Origin: Rhodopseudomonas pentothenatexigens
Lineage (GTDB): Bacteria; Pseudomonadota; Alphaproteobacteria; Rhizobiales; Xanthobacteraceae
DNA length: 64,000 nucleotides
Direction of reading: 5' to 3'
Assembly (NCBI RefSeq): GCF_900218015.1
Contig: NZ_UFQQ01000005.1
Span: 124,001-188,000 of the forward strand
In this document: positions 35,149-43,734 of the stretch, piece by piece
Numbering within the stretch: position 1 is the first letter of the stretch
Layout of the letters: each line of letters begins with the position of its first letter
Position numbers and translations under genes: made by a program
The notes under the pieces: generated by a model
What the model was told of the DNA's origin: nothing
The model's database searches: none
The model's input: only the letters and a program-made list of their open reading frames with translations

Positions 35149-36678
35149 ATGCTCAAGCGCATCTTCACCGTCGGCGGCTTCACTTTGCTGTCGCGTTTGA
35201 CCGGTTTCGCTCGCGACATCATCCTGGCGGCGATCCTCGGCGCCGGTCCGATGGCGGATGCGTTCTTCGTCGCGCTGCGGCTGCCCAATCATTTCCGGGC
35301 GATCTTCGCCGAGGGCGCGTTCAACGCCGCCTTCGTGCCGGCCTATGCGCACGTCCACGGCGAGAAGGGCGAGGCCTCGGCGAAGCTGTTCGCCGACCGC
35401 ATCTTCACGCTGCTGTTCGTTTCGCAACTGGTGCTGCTCGCCGTCGCGCTCGCCTTCATGCCGCAGATGATGAGCATCCTGGCGCCGGGCTTCACCGACG
35501 ATCCGGCGCAGCGCGCGCTGGCGATCGAGCTGACGCGGATCACCTTTCCGTATCTCTTGCTGATCACGCTGGTGACGCTGTATGGCGGCATCCTCAACGT
35601 GATGCAGCGCTTCGCCTCCGCGGCAGCCGCCTCGATCTTCCTCAACATCTCGATGATGGCGACGCTGGCGCTCGCCGCGTTGTTCCCGAGCGCCGGCCAT
35701 GCCGCCGCCTGGGGCGTACTGATTTCCGGTGTGCTGCAGTACTTCCTGCTTGCCGGCGACCTGTCGCTGCACGGCGGCCTGCCGCGGTTCGCCAGGCCGA
35801 AGCTCGACGAGGACGTTCGCGGGTTCTTCCGCGCGCTCGGCCCGGCGACGGTCGGCTCGATGGGCACCCAGATCGCGATGTTCGCCGATACCATCATCGC
35901 CACGTTCCTGCCGGTCGGAGCGCTGTCGGCGCTGTACTACGCCGACCGGCTGTACCAGTTGCCGATCGGCGTGATCGGCATCGCAATCGGCACCGTGCTG
36001 CTGCCGGAGATGTCGCGGCAGCTCACCGCCGGCGACGATGCTGGGGCGAGGGCGTCGCAGCGCCGCGCCTTCGAATTCGCGCTGCTGTTCTCGGTGCCGT
36101 TCGTCGCGGCGTTCCTGACGGTACCGGACGTGATCATGCGGGCGCTGTTCGCCCGCGGCGCATTCTCCAGCGCCGATGCGCTGGCGGCCGGCGCGACGCT
36201 GGCGGCCTATGCGGCGGCGCTGGTCCCCGCGGTGATGATCCGCAGCGCGGTGGCGCCGTTCTACGCCCGCAAGGACACCGCGACGCCGGTCAAGGCGGCG
36301 CTGATCGGCATCGGCGTCAACGTGGTGCTGAAATTCCTGCTGATGGGCCCGCTCGCTCAGGTCGGCCTCGCGCTCGCCACCGCCGCCGGCACCTGGATCA
36401 ATCTGCTGCTGGTGCTCGGCTTCTCGGTCCGCGCCGGCTATTTCGCGTTCGATCGCGAGCTGGTCCGCGCCGTGGTCAAATTCGCCGTCACCGGCCTCGT
36501 GCTCGCCGCCGGGCTGTGGCTGGCCGCGTGGTTCTCCGCCCCCTATCTGGCGCAGCTCCCGGCGCTGCGCAGCGAGGCGGCGCTGGGGCTGCTGATCGGT
36601 GTCGGCGCCGTCTCCTACGGCGCCGCATTGCTGGTCCTGTTCGGGCCGCGAGCGATCAAGCGGCTGCTGCGCGGCTGA
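35149..36678 (+). CDS. murJ: Lipid II flippase MurJ (MviN)
   Basis: A 509-residue protein with about 14 transmembrane helices, the full length for MurJ. The N terminus (FTVGGFTLLSRLTGFARDII) and GAGPMADAFFVALRLPNHFR with AEGAFNAAFVPAY are diagnostic. It moves undecaprenyl-linked peptidoglycan precursor across the inner membrane. It is convergent with the carbamoyltransferase gene, with adjoining stops. Confidence 0.95.
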   Translation: MLKRIFTVGGFTLLSRLTGFARDIILAAILGAGPMADAFFVALRLPNHFRAIFAEGAFNAAFVPAYAHVHGEKGEASAKLFADRIFTLLFVSQLVLLAVALAFMPQMMSILAPGFTDDPAQRALAIELTRITFPYLLLITLVTLYGGILNVMQRFASAAAASIFLNISMMATLALAALFPSAGHAAAWGVLISGVLQYFLLAGDLSLHGGLPRFARPKLDEDVRGFFRALGPATVGSMGTQIAMFADTIIATFLPVGALSALYYADRLYQLPIGVIGIAIGTVLLPEMSRQLTAGDDAGARASQRRAFEFALLFSVPFVAAFLTVPDVIMRALFARGAFSSADALAAGATLAAYAAALVPAVMIRSAVAPFYARKDTATPVKAALIGIGVNVVLKFLLMGPLAQVGLALATAAGTWINLLLVLGFSVRAGYFAFDRELVRAVVKFAVTGLVLAAGLWLAAWFSAPYLAQLPALRSEAALGLLIGVGAVSYGAALLVLFGPRAIKRLLRG

Positions 36679-38484
36679 TCACGCCGCGGTGGTCGATCGC
36701 ACCAGATTGGTGACGTCGGAATACACCTGCAGCACCGGATTGATGAAGCGGTGCGCCTTGTTCTTCGACACGATGGTGTCGTGCATCACCAGATGGTCGA
36801 TCCCCGTCGTGAGGAAGCAGGCCATCGCGTCGCGCGGCGTCTCGACGATCGGCTCGCCCTTGATGTTGAACGAGGTGTTGACCAGCACCGGCACGCCGGT
36901 CAGCGCTTCGAACTCCTTCAGGATGTAGTACAAGTCGGGCGCGGTCTCCTCGTCCACCGTCTGCACCCGCGCCGAGCCGTCGACGTGGACCACCGCCGGA
37001 ATCTTGTCGCGCCACGCCGGCGCCACTGGTTTAGCCATCAGCATGAACGGCGAGTCGCCCTTGCCCTCGAAGATCTCGTCGGCGCGCTCCTTCAGCACGA
37101 TCGGCGCGAACGGGCGGAACGGCTGGCGGTGCTTCACCCGGCTGTTGAGGATGTCCTTCATCTCGGCTTTGCGCGGGTCGGCGAGCAGGCTGCGGTGGCC
37201 GAGCGCGCGCGGGCCGAATTCGGAGCGGCTCTGGAACCAGCCGATCACCTTCTGGTCGGCGAGCAGCCGTGCAGTCTGCTTGTAGACCTCGCTGCTCCGT
37301 ACGACGTTGACCTGCGGCTTGACGAAGAACCGCTTGGTGGCGTCCTCGACCTCGGCGTCCGAATACGGCCGGCCGATGTAAGCGTGCTTCATCTCGAAGC
37401 CGCGCGGCTTCTGCTGGATCACCAGATGGCCGTAATAGGCACAGCCGATCGCGATGCCGTCGTCACCGGCGGCCGGCTGGATCCAGACGTTGTCGAAGCC
37501 GGCTTCGCGTGCGATCCGGCCGTTGGCGACGCAGTTCAGCGCCACGCCGCCGGCGATGCACAGGTTCTTGGCGCCGGTGGTCTCGCGCAGCCAGCGGGCG
37601 CGCTCCAGCAGCACGCGCTCGGTATCGTCCTGCACCCGCCAGGCGAGGTCTTCCCAATGCCGCATCGAGGGGTTGTCTTCCCACTTGCCGGCGCTGTCCA
37701 TGATGTAGGGCTGGTTCAGCTCGGGCGTCCAGCGCGGCACGGTGAGCTTGTTGTTCTCGAATTGCAGCATCGGCGGCATCGCGCCGGGGCGGCCGTATGG
37801 TGCCAGTCCCATCAGCTCGCCGCATTTGTTCCAGTCGCCGAACACGTAGGTCGAGGCGCGGCTGTAATACGCGCCCAGGCCCGGCATGTTGTAGAACTCG
37901 TCGCTGAGGAAGCCGCGCTCCGGCTCCATCCAGACCTTCTTCAGGCATTCCAGCTTGGTGCCGCTGAACTTGTAGTAGCTCTCGGATTCACGCGCGAGCG
38001 GCGAGCCCTGGTCGCCGGGGAACTGTTCGTCGACATCGGCCCGATAGCTGCCGACGCCGTCGACGATCATCACCACGCCTTCCTCGAACGGACACGGCGC
38101 GAACGCGCTGTAGGCGTGCGCGAGGTGGTGCGAGATCGTCGCGACCTTGTTGGTGTGGTTGCGGAACAGCGGATGTTTGGTGGCTTCGCCGCGTTCGTAC
38201 TCCGGCAGGAACCCAGGCATGTCCTGGAAGATCAGTCGATCCTCCATCTCCGGCACCGGCAGGATGTAGCAATTGCGCACCACCAGATCGACGTCGGCCA
38301 TGGTGATGCCTTCGGCGTTCAGGCAGTAGTCGACCACTTCCTTGTAGAAGCCCGACGCGTGCTTCTCGCGGGTGATGCGCTCTTTGGCGATGCCGAAGGC
38401 GATCTCGCCGTCACGGAGCAGACAGGCGCTGACGTCGTGATCATAGGTGTTGAGGCCGAGGATGTAGGTGTGCTGACGGGGCAT
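36679..38484 (-). CDS. O-carbamoyltransferase (NodU/CmcH family)
   Basis: A 601-residue enzyme using carbamoyl phosphate and ATP to carbamoylate a hydroxyl group. The N-terminal Kae1-like domain has LGLNTYDHDVSACLL and the metal-binding HHLAHAYSAF (119-128). The C-terminal YrdC-like domain includes EFGPRALGHRSLLADPR, FRPFAPIV and VPVLVNTSFNIKGEPIV. ATG 38484 is chosen; a longer frame upstream is non-coding in character. No nod genes are visible, so the acceptor is probably an LPS or capsule sugar made by the adjacent cluster (inference). Confidence 0.9.
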   Translation of the reverse strand: MPRQHTYILGLNTYDHDVSACLLRDGEIAFGIAKERITREKHASGFYKEVVDYCLNAEGITMADVDLVVRNCYILPVPEMEDRLIFQDMPGFLPEYERGEATKHPLFRNHTNKVATISHHLAHAYSAFAPCPFEEGVVMIVDGVGSYRADVDEQFPGDQGSPLARESESYYKFSGTKLECLKKVWMEPERGFLSDEFYNMPGLGAYYSRASTYVFGDWNKCGELMGLAPYGRPGAMPPMLQFENNKLTVPRWTPELNQPYIMDSAGKWEDNPSMRHWEDLAWRVQDDTERVLLERARWLRETTGAKNLCIAGGVALNCVANGRIAREAGFDNVWIQPAAGDDGIAIGCAYYGHLVIQQKPRGFEMKHAYIGRPYSDAEVEDATKRFFVKPQVNVVRSSEVYKQTARLLADQKVIGWFQSRSEFGPRALGHRSLLADPRKAEMKDILNSRVKHRQPFRPFAPIVLKERADEIFEGKGDSPFMLMAKPVAPAWRDKIPAVVHVDGSARVQTVDEETAPDLYYILKEFEALTGVPVLVNTSFNIKGEPIVETPRDAMACFLTTGIDHLVMHDTIVSKNKAHRFINPVLQVYSDVTNLVRSTTAA

Positions 38485-38908
38485 GGGCTGCTTTTCTGAA
38501 CGCGCGGCGGAGCCGCGGACAAGGCGAGGGCGTCTCATCTGACAGTCGGTCCGCATCGGGATGCGGTTCATCTGAATCCAGTATAGCCTGCGCGTCGAAG
38601 TTGGACATTGCCGAGGCACTCCCGCGCGACATTGCGCAGCATCTGCAAGAATCGGCTCGTGCCGCACTGCACTCTGCCGGGAGTGCACCGTTCGGCCATG
38701 GGAGGAACAACTTTCACTCCTACTGGTTGGCTCGGTCGAGCCGCATCCGATCTGCTCGCGGCTTGACCAAAACCGCTGCCTGATCATAAGCTTGGCAGTG
38801 CAATCCACTCACTCGGCACAATCTGCCCTGAGCATTTGAACCGTCAGCGCGACGTGGGGCACCAACAACCGGGCATGACGGTAAGTGCCAACGACTGGGA
38901 GAAACTCA
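38485..38908. other. Intergenic region upstream of the RG-repeat gene
   Basis: 424 bases. A 60-codon frame at 38601-38783 has no ribosome site or recognisable product and I do not call it. TTGACC (38763-38768) with ATAA about 17 bases downstream (38786-38789) is a possible promoter for the RG-repeat gene, which would leave a leader of roughly 110 bases. No structured RNA is evident. Confidence 0.4.
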
Positions 38909-39193
38909 ATGGCTCAGACTGCTTCCAAGCCACGCAAGGGACTGACGCGCGTTCTCGCCGCTGCGACGTTGATGGCCATCTACGGCTTCAGCCTCGTCGG
39001 CACCTCGGCGTTGTTCCTCACCGCCAGCACCAGCAAGGCCGAGGCCCAACGCGGGCGTGGCCGCGGCCGCGGCCGTGGGCGCGGCTACTATCGGGGCCGC
39101 GGTCGTGGTCGTGGCTACTATCGTGGCCGTGGGCGCGGCTTCTACGGCGGCTGCGTGTTCAATCCGGTCTATGGCCGGGTGATCTGCTACTGA
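38909..39193 (+). CDS. Small exported arginine-glycine-repeat protein
   Basis: 94 residues from ATG 38909, with GGGAGAA (38897-38903) upstream. A basic start (MAQTASKPRKGLTR) and hydrophobic core (about 16-38) end at SKAEA, a good signal-peptidase site. The mature part begins QRGRGRGRGRG and contains three RG blocks separated by YY or FY (RGRGRGRGYYRGRGRG type). It closes with GGCVFNPVYGRVICY, two Cys able to form a disulfide. The mature protein is extremely basic. No enzymatic domain. Possible roles are binding of polyanions (LPS, nucleic acid) or envelope structure; unknown. A strong terminator follows. Confidence 0.75.
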   Translation: MAQTASKPRKGLTRVLAAATLMAIYGFSLVGTSALFLTASTSKAEAQRGRGRGRGRGRGYYRGRGRGRGYYRGRGRGFYGGCVFNPVYGRVICY

Positions 39194-39490
39194 GCTCGAT
39201 TTGGTCGGGCGGCAACGCCTGACGCAGTTCGGCAAGTGGCGGCACGTGCAATTCGACAGGCGCATCGGGTGACCGATGCGCCTGTTTTTTTGGCGGCTTT
39301 TTGTTGGCGGCCTCGCTCCGGCTGCCCGCCTTGGTCGCGCGGCGAGCCGGATGGCGCTGTCCGGCAGATGAGTAGGGCGGCTCCGACCGCGTCATATTCC
39401 GGTGTTTCAACGCGATCCGCCCGCCGGCGCGTTGCTCCCGTCACCGATCCACTGCAAGATGGCGTCCGATCGCATCGGAGGTGACGACCC
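39194..39490. other. Intergenic region after the RG-repeat gene
   Basis: 297 bases holding the terminator at 39258-39291. Next is a stretch without a recognised feature, then a strong GGAGGTG ribosome site (39477-39483) just before ATG 39491. Confidence 0.5.
39258..39291 (+). terminator. Strong rho-independent terminator
   Basis: AGGCGCATCGG (39258-39268), GTGA tetraloop (GNRA type), CCGATGCGCCT (39273-39283), then G and seven T. An 11-bp perfect stem; it ends the RG-repeat transcript. Confidence 0.9.
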
Positions 39491-41812
39491 ATGGTTCCAA
39501 CCAAGTTGGCTCCCACCAAGTTCGGCGTCGGCCAGAGCGTGCTGCGCAAGGAAGACGATCCCTTGATCCGCGGCAAAGGCCGTTACACCGACGACTACGC
39601 ACCGCAGTCCTCGGTGCACGCTCTGGTGCTGCGCTCGCCGCACGCCCATGCCACCTTCAAGTTGGATGTCACCGCGGCAAGCGCGCTCCCCGGCGTGCTG
39701 ACGATCCTGACGGCGGACGACGTCGCCGATCTCGGCGGCCTGCCGTGCCTGTTCAATCTGCCCGACAAGCCGTTCAAGGGGCCGGACTATCCGATCCTGG
39801 CGCGCGACGAGGTTCGTCATGTCGGCGACGCGGTTGCGTTCGTGGTCGCCGACACGATCGCCCATGCCCGCGATGCGCTGGAGGCGATCGCGGTGGAGTG
39901 GTCGCCGCTGCCGGCGGCGATCGGGGCCGCGCGGGCCGTCGAGCCCGGTGCGCCGCAGGTGTGGCCCGATCACGCCGGCAATGTGCTGTTCGACGCCGGC
40001 ATCGGCGACAAGAAAGCGACCGACGAGGCGTTCGCGAAAGCGCATGCGGTCGCCGAGATCCGGATCGTCAATCCGCGCATCGTCACCAACTACATGGAGA
40101 CCCGCGCGGCGGTCTGCGAATACGATGCCAAGCGCGATCACTTCACGCTGACGGTCGGCAGCCAGGGCAGTCACCGGCTGCGCGACATCCTGTGCCAGAC
40201 CGTGCTGAAGATTCCGGTCGAGAACATGCGGGTGGTCTGTCCGGATGTCGGCGGCGGCTTCGGCACCAAACTGTTTCCGTATCGCGAATACGCGCTGCTC
40301 GCGGTGGCGGCGAAGAAACTGCGCAGGACCGTGAGGTGGACCGCCGATCGCGGCGATCACTTCATCGGCGACTCGCAAGGCCGCGACAACGTCACCACCG
40401 CGCGGATGGCGCTGGCCGAGGATGGCAGGTTTCTCGGCATGGACGTCGATCTGATCGGCGACGTCGGCGCCTATCTGTCGACCTTCGGCCCGTACATCCC
40501 TTACGGCGGCGCCGGCATGCTGCCGGGGCTGTACGACATCCAGGCGTTCCACTGCCGTATCCGGACCGTGTTCACCCACACCGTCCCGGTCGATGCCTAT
40601 CGCGGCGCGGGTCGGCCTGAGGCGGCTTACGTGGTCGAACGTCTGGTCGATGCCTGCGCGCGCAAACTGTCGATGTCGCCGGATGCGATCCGGCGCAAGA
40701 ATTTCATCCCGCCGCGCAAGCTCCCCTACAAGACCGCGACCGGCAAGGTGTACGATTCCGGTGACTTCGCCGCGCATCTGAAGCGCGCGATGGAGATCGG
40801 CGACTGGAAGGAGTTCGGCAAGCGCGCCAAGGCCGCCAAGAAGCAGGGGCTGGTTCGCGGCATCGGGCTCGCATCCTATGTCGAGGTCTGCGGCACCATG
40901 GGCGAGGAAACCGCCAAGGTGGTGCTCGATCCGGACGGCGACATCACCGTGCTGATCGGCACGCAGTCGAGCGGGCAGGGCCATCAGACCGCCTACGCGC
41001 AGATCGTCGCCGAGCAGTTCGGCGTGCCGCAGGAGCGGGTGCGCGTGGTGCAGGGCGACACCGACCGGATCGCGACCGGGCTCGGCACCGGCGGTTCGGC
41101 CTCGATCCCGTCCGGCGGCGTCAGCGTGCAGCGCGCCACCCATCGGCTCGGTGAGCAGCTTCGCGAGATCGCGGCCGATGCGCTCGAGACCAGCGCCGGC
41201 GATCTCGAAATCAGCGACGGCACGATACGCATCGCCGGTACCGATCGCGCGATCAGCTTCGCCGATCTCGCCAAGCGGCCCGACGTCGATCCGGCCAAGC
41301 TCAACGCCAGCGCTGCGTTCGCCAGCGCCGACGGCACCTATCCGAACGGCACGCATCTGGTCGAGATCGAGCTCGATCCGGCGACCGGCAAGATCAGGAT
41401 CGTCAACTACGTGATCGTCGACGATTTCGGCGTGACGCTCAACCCTCTGCTGCTCGCCGGCCAGGTCCACGGCGGCACCATCCAGGGCATCGGCCAGGCC
41501 CTGATGGAGCAGGCGGTGTACAATGCCGAAGACGGCCAGCTCGTCACCGGCTCGTTCATGGACTACGCACTGCCGCGCGCCGCCGACGCCACGCCGATCA
41601 CGTTCGAGACCCACAACGTGCCGTGCGCCACCAATCCGATGGGCGTGAAGGGAGCCGGCGAGGCCGGCGCGATCGGCTCCTGCCCGGCGGTGATGAACGC
41701 GATCCTCGACGCGCTGTGGCGGGAGTACCGGATCGACCACATCGACATGCCGGCAACGCCGGAGCGGGTGTGGATGGCGATCCGCGAACACGAGCGCCGG
41801 CACCGGCTGTGA
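39491..41812 (+). CDS. Molybdopterin-binding hydroxylase large subunit (form II CoxL / aldehyde dehydrogenase-like)
   Basis: A 773-residue subunit of the xanthine oxidase family. It has the N-terminal substrate domain (RGKGRYTDDYA ... HALVLRSPHAHA), the PDVGGGFGTK cofactor loop and AYRGAGRPE (from about residue 368), which is the form II signature, not the CO-oxidising AYxCSFR. GVKGAGEAGAIGS carries the catalytic Glu (E724). No FAD (CoxM) or 2Fe-2S (CoxS) subunit gene is adjacent; two cytochrome c genes follow instead. It likely oxidises an aldehyde or N-heterocycle, with cytochrome c as a possible acceptor. True CO dehydrogenase activity is unlikely. Confidence 0.88.
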   Translation: MVPTKLAPTKFGVGQSVLRKEDDPLIRGKGRYTDDYAPQSSVHALVLRSPHAHATFKLDVTAASALPGVLTILTADDVADLGGLPCLFNLPDKPFKGPDYPILARDEVRHVGDAVAFVVADTIAHARDALEAIAVEWSPLPAAIGAARAVEPGAPQVWPDHAGNVLFDAGIGDKKATDEAFAKAHAVAEIRIVNPRIVTNYMETRAAVCEYDAKRDHFTLTVGSQGSHRLRDILCQTVLKIPVENMRVVCPDVGGGFGTKLFPYREYALLAVAAKKLRRTVRWTADRGDHFIGDSQGRDNVTTARMALAEDGRFLGMDVDLIGDVGAYLSTFGPYIPYGGAGMLPGLYDIQAFHCRIRTVFTHTVPVDAYRGAGRPEAAYVVERLVDACARKLSMSPDAIRRKNFIPPRKLPYKTATGKVYDSGDFAAHLKRAMEIGDWKEFGKRAKAAKKQGLVRGIGLASYVEVCGTMGEETAKVVLDPDGDITVLIGTQSSGQGHQTAYAQIVAEQFGVPQERVRVVQGDTDRIATGLGTGGSASIPSGGVSVQRATHRLGEQLREIAADALETSAGDLEISDGTIRIAGTDRAISFADLAKRPDVDPAKLNASAAFASADGTYPNGTHLVEIELDPATGKIRIVNYVIVDDFGVTLNPLLLAGQVHGGTIQGIGQALMEQAVYNAEDGQLVTGSFMDYALPRAADATPITFETHNVPCATNPMGVKGAGEAGAIGSCPAVMNAILDALWREYRIDHIDMPATPERVWMAIREHERRHRL

Positions 41813-41924
41813 GCCGGTCGGAACTCCAATCCAATCGACAAGAGCGGCGTCAAGCCGCCGAAGCAACGGGACGCTGAACCGGCGGCCCGTCACCGAGTTG
41901 ACAACCAAGCGGGAGGATATCGTG

Positions 41925-42374
41925 ATGTTGCGAACTGTGATCGTGGCCGGAGCGCTGGTGCTGACGGCGAGCGCCGTGATGGCGCAGCAGGATCTGGTCG
42001 ACAAGACCCAGAAACTGATGAAGGACAACGGCCGGAACATGATGGTCCTCGGCGCCATGGCCAAGGGCGACAAGCCCTACGACCAGGCCGCGGTCGACGC
42101 CGCGCTGAAGCAGTTCGACGAGACTGCGAAGGAACTTCCCAAGCTGTTTCCGGACAGCGCCAAGGGCCTGAAGCCGTTCGACAGCAAGTACAGCTCGTCG
42201 CCGAAGATCTGGACCGAGCGCGCCAAGTTCGACGCCGAGATCGCCGACTTCGCCAAGGCGGTCGACGGCGCCAAGGCCAAGATCAAGGACGTCGACACGC
42301 TGAAGGCGGCGATGCAGCCGATCGGCAAGGCGTGCGGAAGCTGTCACGAGAACTTCCGCGAGAAGGAAGGCTAA
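41925..42374 (+). CDS. Class II cytochrome c (c'/c556 type)
   Basis: A 149-residue periplasmic protein with a signal peptide (MLRTVIVAGALVLTASAVMA-QQ). The single haem site CGSCH lies near the C terminus (GKACGSCHENFRE), the class II arrangement in a four-helix bundle, with Met or an open site as sixth ligand. GGGAGGAT (41911-41918) sits upstream; ATG 41925 or the GTG one codon earlier could be used. It lies 112 bases after the Mo-hydroxylase gene and may accept its electrons. Confidence 0.92.
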   Translation: MLRTVIVAGALVLTASAVMAQQDLVDKTQKLMKDNGRNMMVLGAMAKGDKPYDQAAVDAALKQFDETAKELPKLFPDSAKGLKPFDSKYSSSPKIWTERAKFDAEIADFAKAVDGAKAKIKDVDTLKAAMQPIGKACGSCHENFREKEG

Positions 42375-42413
42375 TCGCGCGGCGCTCGAGCGCCGCCGGC
42401 AGCGGAGATCGCC

Positions 42414-43343
42414 GTGGCCAGGACAATCGGAGCCGTGATTCTGATCGCGGCGATCATTGGCGTTGCCGCCTTCTGGCTGCTGACGATGCCGAGCACGATA
42501 TCGGCCGACCGGCTGCCGCAGCGCACCGCCAATCTGGAGAACGGCCGCACCGTGTTCTACGCCGGCGGCTGCGCCGAATGCCACGCCACGCCGAAGCAGG
42601 ATGATCGCACCCGGCTCGGCGGGGGCCTGGCACTGACCTCCGAGTTCGGCACGTTCCACGTGCCGAACATCTCGCCCGATCCGAACGACGGCATCGGCGC
42701 ATGGAGCGAGGCCGAATTCGTCAGCGCGGTGCTGCGCGGCACCGCGCCCGGCGGCGTGCATCTCTATCCGGCCTTTCCGTATCCGTCCTATGCGCATGCG
42801 CGGCTCGACGACGTCCGCGACCTGTTCGCCTTCATCAAGACGCTGCCCGCGGTGGCCGGCCGGGCGCCGCCGAACGAGCTGGCGTTTCCGTTCAACATTC
42901 GCCGAGCAGTCGGGCTGTGGAAGCTGCTGTTCTTCGACGACGCGACGTTCACGCCGGACCCGGCGCAATCGGCGCAGTGGAATCGCGGGGCGTATCTGGT
43001 GAACAGCTTCGGCCATTGTGCGGAGTGCCACAGCCCGCGGAATGTGCTCGGCGGCATCGTGGCGTCGCAGCGCTTCGCCGGCGGCCCCAATCCGGAAGGC
43101 AAGGGCTGGGTGCCGAACATCACCCAGAAGGGCCTTTCCGACTGGAGCGAGAGCGATCTGGCCTACTTCCTCGAGACCGGCCTGACACCCGAAGGCGACA
43201 GCGCCGGCGGCTCGATGGCGCAGGTGATCCGCAACACCTCGCAGCTCGGCAAGGCGGATCGCGAGGCGATCGCGGTCTATATCAAGTCGCTGCCTGCCGT
43301 GCAGGGACCGGCGCGACCGCCGCGCAAGGCGAAGGCCGAGTGA
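42414..43343 (+). CDS. Membrane-anchored dihaem cytochrome c
   Basis: 309 residues from GTG 42414. An N-terminal hydrophobic helix (AVILIAAIIGVAAFWLLTM) acts as signal anchor. Two class I haem domains follow, each with CAECH (about residues 53-57 and 202-206). The pattern (GRTVFYAGGCAECHATP, VPNISPD, GGVHLYPAFPYPSYA; then FGHCAECHSPRN and WVPNIT) matches the cytochrome subunits of membrane aldehyde/alcohol dehydrogenases. It likely relays electrons from the Mo-enzyme to the respiratory chain. Confidence 0.92.
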   Translation: MARTIGAVILIAAIIGVAAFWLLTMPSTISADRLPQRTANLENGRTVFYAGGCAECHATPKQDDRTRLGGGLALTSEFGTFHVPNISPDPNDGIGAWSEAEFVSAVLRGTAPGGVHLYPAFPYPSYAHARLDDVRDLFAFIKTLPAVAGRAPPNELAFPFNIRRAVGLWKLLFFDDATFTPDPAQSAQWNRGAYLVNSFGHCAECHSPRNVLGGIVASQRFAGGPNPEGKGWVPNITQKGLSDWSESDLAYFLETGLTPEGDSAGGSMAQVIRNTSQLGKADREAIAVYIKSLPAVQGPARPPRKAKAE

Positions 43344-43350
43344 CCCGCGA

Positions 43351-43596
43351 TCACTTCGGGCCGAACGCCTTGAAGGTGATGATGGTGTGGGTGTCCTTGA
43401 TGCCGGGGATCACCTGGACCTTGTCGGCGACGAAATGGCCGATGTCGGTGGAACGGTCGACGTAGAATTTCACCAGCAGGTCGTAGTCGCCGGCCGTGGA
43501 ATAGATTTCCGACGCGATCTCGGCTTCGGCGATCGCGTTGGCGACGGCATAGGACTGGCCGAGCTGGCATTTGATCTGGACGAAAAACGGCACCAT
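43351..43596 (-). CDS. Stand-alone Lrp/AsnC ligand-binding (RAM) domain protein
   Basis: An 81-residue protein consisting only of the effector-binding RAM domain of Lrp/AsnC regulators: VPFFVQIKCQLGQSYAVANA ... GDYDLLVKFYVD ... VQVIPGIKDTHTIITFKAF. There is no helix-turn-helix. Start ATG 43596 has GGAGAG about eight bases upstream; a start at 43629 is possible. Such proteins assemble into rings and bind amino acids or related ligands; the role here is unknown. Convergent with the dihaem cytochrome gene. Confidence 0.85.
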   Translation of the reverse strand: MVPFFVQIKCQLGQSYAVANAIAEAEIASEIYSTAGDYDLLVKFYVDRSTDIGHFVADKVQVIPGIKDTHTIITFKAFGPK

Positions 43597-43734
43597 CGCG
43601 AGTCTCTCCGGCAGCTTGCTTTGCGCCATCAAGCCCAAAACACCCTGTCGGCGCAAGCTCTTGCCGCTGCGGTGCGGGCGCGCTACGACCGCACCAGGGC
43701 TGCCGGGCCGCCCACAATCAAATCGAGCACGTTG

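Noticed and set aside
36679-38484. Nodulation gene nodU
   Set aside because: No other nod gene or nod box is in the window and the context is surface polysaccharide, so only the family name is used.
38601-38783. A possible 60-residue gene between the carbamoyltransferase and RG-repeat genes
   Set aside because: No ribosome site, no signal or domain; the composition does not look coding.
39491-41812. Carbon monoxide dehydrogenase large subunit
   Set aside because: It has AYRGAGR in place of the AYxCSFR active-site loop needed for CO oxidation and lacks neighbouring CoxS and CoxM genes.
39407-42073. An 888-codon minus-strand frame over the Mo-hydroxylase gene
   Set aside because: Antisense shadow of a well-supported plus-strand enzyme.
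43597-43734. TPP riboswitch upstream of thiD
   Set aside because: None of the conserved pyrimidine- or pyrophosphate-helix sequences could be found in the short leader.
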